A DNA stretch of 9,681 bases from Alphaproteobacteria bacterium (GTDB taxonomy: Bacteria > Pseudomonadota > Alphaproteobacteria > Rickettsiales > JABSSG01): positions 1-9,681 of the forward strand of contig JAHZKS010000081.1 in assembly GCA_022600235.1 (NCBI GenBank), written 5' to 3'. The notes beneath the pieces were generated by a model. The model searched no databases, was not told the DNA's origin, and saw nothing but the letters and a program-made list of their open reading frames with translations. The translations under genes were made by a program, and so were the position numbers. Numbering within the stretch: the stretch's first letter is position 1; every line of letters begins with the position of its first letter. Below, piece after piece: positions 5,970-9,681 of this stretch.

Positions 5970-8560
5970 CGAATACATCATTATTAGCTGCTAAATCTAC
6001 TCCAATGATGAAGCAATATTTTGAGATTAAGGAAGCTCATAGTGATTGCTTGCTTTTATTTAGAATGGGAGATTTTTACGAATTGTTTTTTGAAGATGCG
6101 ATTACTGCATCACCATTACTTGGAGTGGTTTTAACTAGAAGAGGAAAAGCAGAAAGCCAAGACATACCAATGTGTGGCATACCTCATCATTCCTCTAACA
6201 ACTACATAAGGAAGCTAATAAGCAATGGACATAAAGTTGCTATATGTGACCAACTAGAAACACCTCAAGAAGCCAAAAACAGAGGTGCAAAAGTAGTCAA
6301 AAGAGAGGTCGTAAGAATTATTACACCTGGCACTATTACTGAGGATAATTTATTAGAGGATAAAAAATCAAACTACCTGCTTTCTCTGACCTTAATAAAG
6401 AATCAGTTTGCAATATCCTACGTTGATATCTCTACATTAGAATTTTTTACATTATCTATCGATAATAATGATATACAGAGTTATATAGCTGGAATTGACC
6501 CTTCGGAAATTATTATTTCTGATAGTTTGCTGCTTAACAAAAATATAGAAGCACTAAAAATACAATTTAAATCTAAAATAGTTACATTTGCAGATTCATT
6601 CTTTGAATTAAACAAAACTAAGCAGAAAGTACTTAAAAATTTTAATTTACATAACCAAAGCAGTTTAAATGAATTATCCAATGCACAAATCTCCTCGTGC
6701 GGCTCATTAATAGAATATATTTCAATTACTCAAAACAAAGAATGTGTAACCCTTAATTTTCCTAAGATTATCAATAATAGCGACTATATGATTATAGATC
6801 GCTCGGCACAAAATAGCTTAGAACTGTTATATTCAAAGAATAATCCTAATTACTCTTTATTCAAAGTAATAGATAGAACAATAACTAACCATGGGAGTAG
6901 ATTGCTAAAGCAATATATTGCTTTCCCTTCAGTAAAAATCGATACAATTAATAATAGATTATTATTAGTTCAATCTTTATTAGAAAATAGTGATATCAGA
7001 AATCAAATAAGGGATATATTAAAAGTAACACCAGATCTAGAAAGATCTCTTTCAAAACTTGCGATAGGACGAGGTTCTCCAAATGATTTATACACTATAT
7101 ACCAATCTTTACTAAGCGCCCATCAACTCGCTGACTCCATAGAAAATCTTCAGAATATAAAATCTACAAGATCATTTGATTCCCTAGTTCACAACTTTTC
7201 TATTAAAGCCTTACTTGAAGATTCTCTGATGCCAAGAGATATGTATCTAAACCAGAATGATTTTATAAACCACTCTTATAATCATGAACTCTCAGAGCTA
7301 TATAATTTTAGAGATAATGCAAAAACATTACTTGAGAATTTAAAGAATGAATATAAGCAAAAAACTGGCATCCCTTCTCTAAAAATAGAATATAATAATG
7401 TTATAGGTTACTACATAGAAATAACCAAGTCGCACCTTGATAAAATCATTAGTGAAGAGTTTGTTCATAAACAAACTATGATTAATTGCTCAAGATTTGT
7501 GACAGAGAAACTTAAAACATTAGAAAATAGAATACTTAGTGTAAACGAGGAAATAGCTGCGCTAGAATCATCAATATTCAATGAAATATCGACTAGAATA
7601 GTATCTGAGCATACCAAACTTATTGAAACAGCAAAAACAATAGCTTTTCTAGATGTGATCCATTCTTTTGCAAGCATTGCCAGTGAAAATAATTACTGCA
7701 AACCTCAGATCACAGAAGATACTTGCTTTGATATTCAGAACGGGAGACACCCAGTAGTAGAAAATGCATTATTAAAATCTAATGAACATTTTGTACCTAA
7801 TAACTGCAATCTAGAGCATAATCAGCGAGTATGGCTAATCACAGGACCAAATATGGCCGGTAAAAGCACATTCTTGCGCCAAAATGCAATTATATCTGTT
7901 CTTGCGCATATGGGATCTTATGTGCCTGCTAAAAGTGCAAAAATAGGCATTATAGATAGAATTTTTAGTAGAATTGGAACAGGAGATGATTTGGCTCAAG
8001 GGCAATCAACCTTCTTAGTAGAAATGATTGAAACCGCAACAATATTAAACCAGGCAACAGAATCTTCTCTGATTATACTTGATGAAATTGGAAGAGGAAC
8101 ATCTACTTATGACGGTATGGCCATTGCATTTTCTTGCCTAAAGCATATACATAACAAAGTAAAGGCCAGAACATTATTTTCAACTCATTACCATGAAATG
8201 ATAGACCTTTCTAAAAAATTAGAAAGCATCGCATGCCATACAGTAAAAGTAAAAGAATGGGAGAACGAAATTATATTCATGCATAAATTAGAGAAAGGAG
8301 TGGCGAATAAGTCTTATGGTATAAATGTGGCCGAACTTGCTGGAATACCAGATGTGGTGATAAATAGCGCTAAAAGCGTATTACATAGCTTAAATACTTC
8401 TAATCCAAACAACAACATACTAGAAGAAAAAAATCTGAGCTTATTTGATCATAAAAAAGAAGAAAACAAAATTGAACTAGAAATAAAAAATCTGAACATA
8501 GATGAACTAACACCTAAACAAGCGCTAGATGTCTTATACAGATTGAAAGAAAAATGTTAG
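5966..8560 (+). CDS. mutS: DNA mismatch repair protein MutS, 864 aa
   Basis: MutS recognises mismatches and small loops and recruits MutL. The N-terminal mismatch-binding domain carries GDFYELF with the Phe-x-Glu pair at F37 and E39. Connector, core and clamp domains follow (about 130-590). The ABC-type ATPase has Walker A GPNMAGKST at 627-635, Walker B ending in D706-E707 within ILDEIGRGTSTYDG, and FSTHYHE shortly after. The C-terminal tail has NLSLF (823-827), a likely beta-clamp-binding peptide, and ends with LTPKQALDVLYRLKE, the usual C-terminal oligomerisation helix region. Length and motifs indicate an intact MutS1. There is no Shine-Dalgarno sequence at ATG 5966, which overlaps the ampG stop, so translation is likely coupled. 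No mutL is present in the window. Confidence 0.97.
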   Translation: MTNTSLLAAKSTPMMKQYFEIKEAHSDCLLLFRMGDFYELFFEDAITASPLLGVVLTRRGKAESQDIPMCGIPHHSSNNYIRKLISNGHKVAICDQLETPQEAKNRGAKVVKREVVRIITPGTITEDNLLEDKKSNYLLSLTLIKNQFAISYVDISTLEFFTLSIDNNDIQSYIAGIDPSEIIISDSLLLNKNIEALKIQFKSKIVTFADSFFELNKTKQKVLKNFNLHNQSSLNELSNAQISSCGSLIEYISITQNKECVTLNFPKIINNSDYMIIDRSAQNSLELLYSKNNPNYSLFKVIDRTITNHGSRLLKQYIAFPSVKIDTINNRLLLVQSLLENSDIRNQIRDILKVTPDLERSLSKLAIGRGSPNDLYTIYQSLLSAHQLADSIENLQNIKSTRSFDSLVHNFSIKALLEDSLMPRDMYLNQNDFINHSYNHELSELYNFRDNAKTLLENLKNEYKQKTGIPSLKIEYNNVIGYYIEITKSHLDKIISEEFVHKQTMINCSRFVTEKLKTLENRILSVNEEIAALESSIFNEISTRIVSEHTKLIETAKTIAFLDVIHSFASIASENNYCKPQITEDTCFDIQNGRHPVVENALLKSNEHFVPNNCNLEHNQRVWLITGPNMAGKSTFLRQNAIISVLAHMGSYVPAKSAKIGIIDRIFSRIGTGDDLAQGQSTFLVEMIETATILNQATESSLIILDEIGRGTSTYDGMAIAFSCLKHIHNKVKARTLFSTHYHEMIDLSKKLESIACHTVKVKEWENEIIFMHKLEKGVANKSYGINVAELAGIPDVVINSAKSVLHSLNTSNPNNNILEEKNLSLFDHKKEENKIELEIKNLNIDELTPKQALDVLYRLKEKC

Positions 8561-9468
8561 GGCTTCTTGTTTTGTAATATACCTAGAATAGGAACAGAAA
8601 TAAATATAGAAGAATAAGTGCCAACCACTATCCCAACAAATACTGTTATACTGAAACTTAATAACGCCTCTCCTCCATATATTATTAAAGCCGCTACTGC
8701 AATCAGCGTAGTAATAACCGTTAAGAGAGTTCTAGAAAGAGTTTCATTTGTACTAAGATTTAACACATGATCTATAGACTGCTTTCTTATTTTCCTTATA
8801 TTTTCTCTGACCCTATCATATATAACCACTGTATCATTCACAGAATAACCAAGCACAGCTAATATGGCAGCTATAGAAGTTGTATTAAATTCAAAACGTG
8901 TGAATGCTAAAAACCCTACAGTAATTATTAAGTCGTGTAGTAACCCTACTATTATTCCAACAGAATACTGCCAGTTAAACCTGTACCACACATATAAGAT
9001 GATACCAAACATAGTTAGAGTTACTGATATAATGCCTTTTTGAATCATTTCACCTCCAACCTCAGCACCAACAAATTCTACTTTTCTAAATTCTACTTTA
9101 TTTGAGAATTCTTTATTTAAAAGAGATTTGATATTATCTATATATAATTCTCTTTTACTTTCATCTTTGACTCCCATTCTAATCATCAAATCATTGCTCT
9201 GATCTAAAGTTTGAAGATTTACATCTCCCATTTCTAAATCATTCAAGCTTTGCCTTAGATTTTCTAAATTTGGATCTTTAGGAAGACGAACTTCAAATAA
9301 GATACCCCCTGTAAAATCTATGCCAAAATTTAATGAACTAGTAAAGATTCCAAAGAAAGTTGCTATTATTAAAGCAATAGAAAGAGCAAAAGTTATAAAC
9401 TTTATTTTAAGAAAATTTATAGATGTATTATTAGGAAAGAAGTTCCTCAATAAGTATTTAGTGTTCAT
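8557..9468 (-). CDS. secF: Protein translocase subunit SecF, 303 aa
   Basis: SecF is an RND-family inner-membrane partner of SecD; together they use the proton gradient to aid protein release on the periplasmic side of SecYEG. One helix at about 24-44 is followed by LNFGIDFTGGILFEV (46-60), the D1 family signature. A periplasmic domain (about 60-140) ends with FVGAEVGGE (132-140). Five more helices follow, containing VLGYSVNDTVVIYDRVRE (205-222) with D212 and D218, the conserved SecF block tied to proton movement. Length is normal for a stand-alone SecF; secD is not in the window. AAAAGG lies 7 nt before ATG 9468. The gene overlaps the upstream terC stop by 11 bp, and its own stop codon overlaps that of convergent mutS. 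Confidence 0.96.
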   Translation of the reverse strand: MNTKYLLRNFFPNNTSINFLKIKFITFALSIALIIATFFGIFTSSLNFGIDFTGGILFEVRLPKDPNLENLRQSLNDLEMGDVNLQTLDQSNDLMIRMGVKDESKRELYIDNIKSLLNKEFSNKVEFRKVEFVGAEVGGEMIQKGIISVTLTMFGIILYVWYRFNWQYSVGIIVGLLHDLIITVGFLAFTRFEFNTTSIAAILAVLGYSVNDTVVIYDRVRENIRKIRKQSIDHVLNLSTNETLSRTLLTVITTLIAVAALIIYGGEALLSFSITVFVGIVVGTYSSIFISVPILGILQNKKP

Positions 9469-9681
9469 GCAAATGCCTTTTATCTTTCCTTACTTTTATA
9501 TTCACTAGCTCTATAAATAAAGAGAAGAATAACGCAAAATATAAGTATCCTTTTGAAATATGCACACCAATACCTGAGAAGAATAATGAAAGCCCTATTA
9601 AAAGAACAAACCCTAACCCTAAAACCTTAATACTAGGGTTAGAATGCATAAAGTCTCCTATTGCTTTAGCAGATACTAACA
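9458..9681 (-). CDS. TerC-family membrane protein, C-terminal end (5' end outside the window)
   Basis: The frame is open from the right edge to the stop at 9458, showing 73 residues. They begin LVSAKAIGDFMHSNPSIK, which matches the conserved SAK..GDF....PS.K loop of TerC/YkoY-type proteins. Two hydrophobic helices (around VLGLGFVLLIGLSLFFSG and GYLYFALFFSLFIELVNI) and a basic tail follow. The internal ATG at 9649 is not the start because the conserved loop begins upstream of it. TerC-family proteins are polytopic membrane proteins linked to metal-ion (notably manganese) export and tellurium resistance. The 11-bp overlap with secF implies co-transcription and translational coupling. Confidence 0.87.
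   Translation of the reverse strand, partial: LVSAKAIGDFMHSNPSIKVLGLGFVLLIGLSLFFSGIGVHISKGYLYFALFFSLFIELVNIKVRKDKRHLHEH
9476..9481 (-). promoter_or_regulatory. Ribosome binding site of secF inside the terC coding end
   Basis: The minus strand reads AAAAGG, 7 nt before ATG 9468. It lies within the last codons of the TerC-family gene, so secF can be translated from the same transcript. Confidence 0.5.

Noticed and set aside
6481..7677. Minus-strand open frames inside mutS and one inside ampG
   Set aside because: They lie opposite conserved coding sequence and look like chance frames in AT-rich DNA.

Overview
The window is AT-rich, densely packed bacterial DNA. It probably comes from an obligate intracellular alphaproteobacterium of the order Rickettsiales, most likely a Rickettsiaceae member. 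This is inferred from gene content and order: argS followed by a membrane-anchored SPOR protein (a typical alphaproteobacterial pairing), an AmpG-type permease, stand-alone secF, ankyrin-repeat proteins, low GC, and small palindromic and tandem repeats between genes. No rRNA is present, so the genus cannot be fixed.

Layout. Positions 1-349 (minus) hold the start of an ankyrin-like gene cut by the window edge. Positions 350-1078 form the only long gene-free stretch: a promoter candidate for that gene, a 77-bp tandem array, an ~85-bp palindromic element and a 79-bp tandem array. Positions 1079-4529 (minus) look like one transcription unit, argS -> membrane part of a SPOR protein -> SPOR part -> host-attachment-family protein -> second ankyrin-like protein, read from a near-perfect sigma70 promoter just upstream of argS. 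The two SPOR pieces appear to be one ancestral gene split by a one-base frameshift.

A divergent intergenic region (4530-4709) leads into the plus-strand pair ampG-mutS, which overlap by ATGA. mutS converges on a minus-strand pair, the end of a TerC-family gene and secF, with the mutS and secF stop codons sharing bases. terC and secF overlap by 11 bp.

Functionally the window is mostly housekeeping (arginyl-tRNA charging, mismatch repair, Sec-dependent export, muropeptide uptake, septal peptidoglycan binding). Accessory material is concentrated in the first 2 kb: two paralogous ankyrin-like genes flanking a repeat-rich spacer, and a small protein of the 'host attachment' family. I see no evidence of a wholly new multigene system. 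The best leads are the split SPOR gene, the repeat cluster between the ankyrin paralogs, and the terC-secF linkage.
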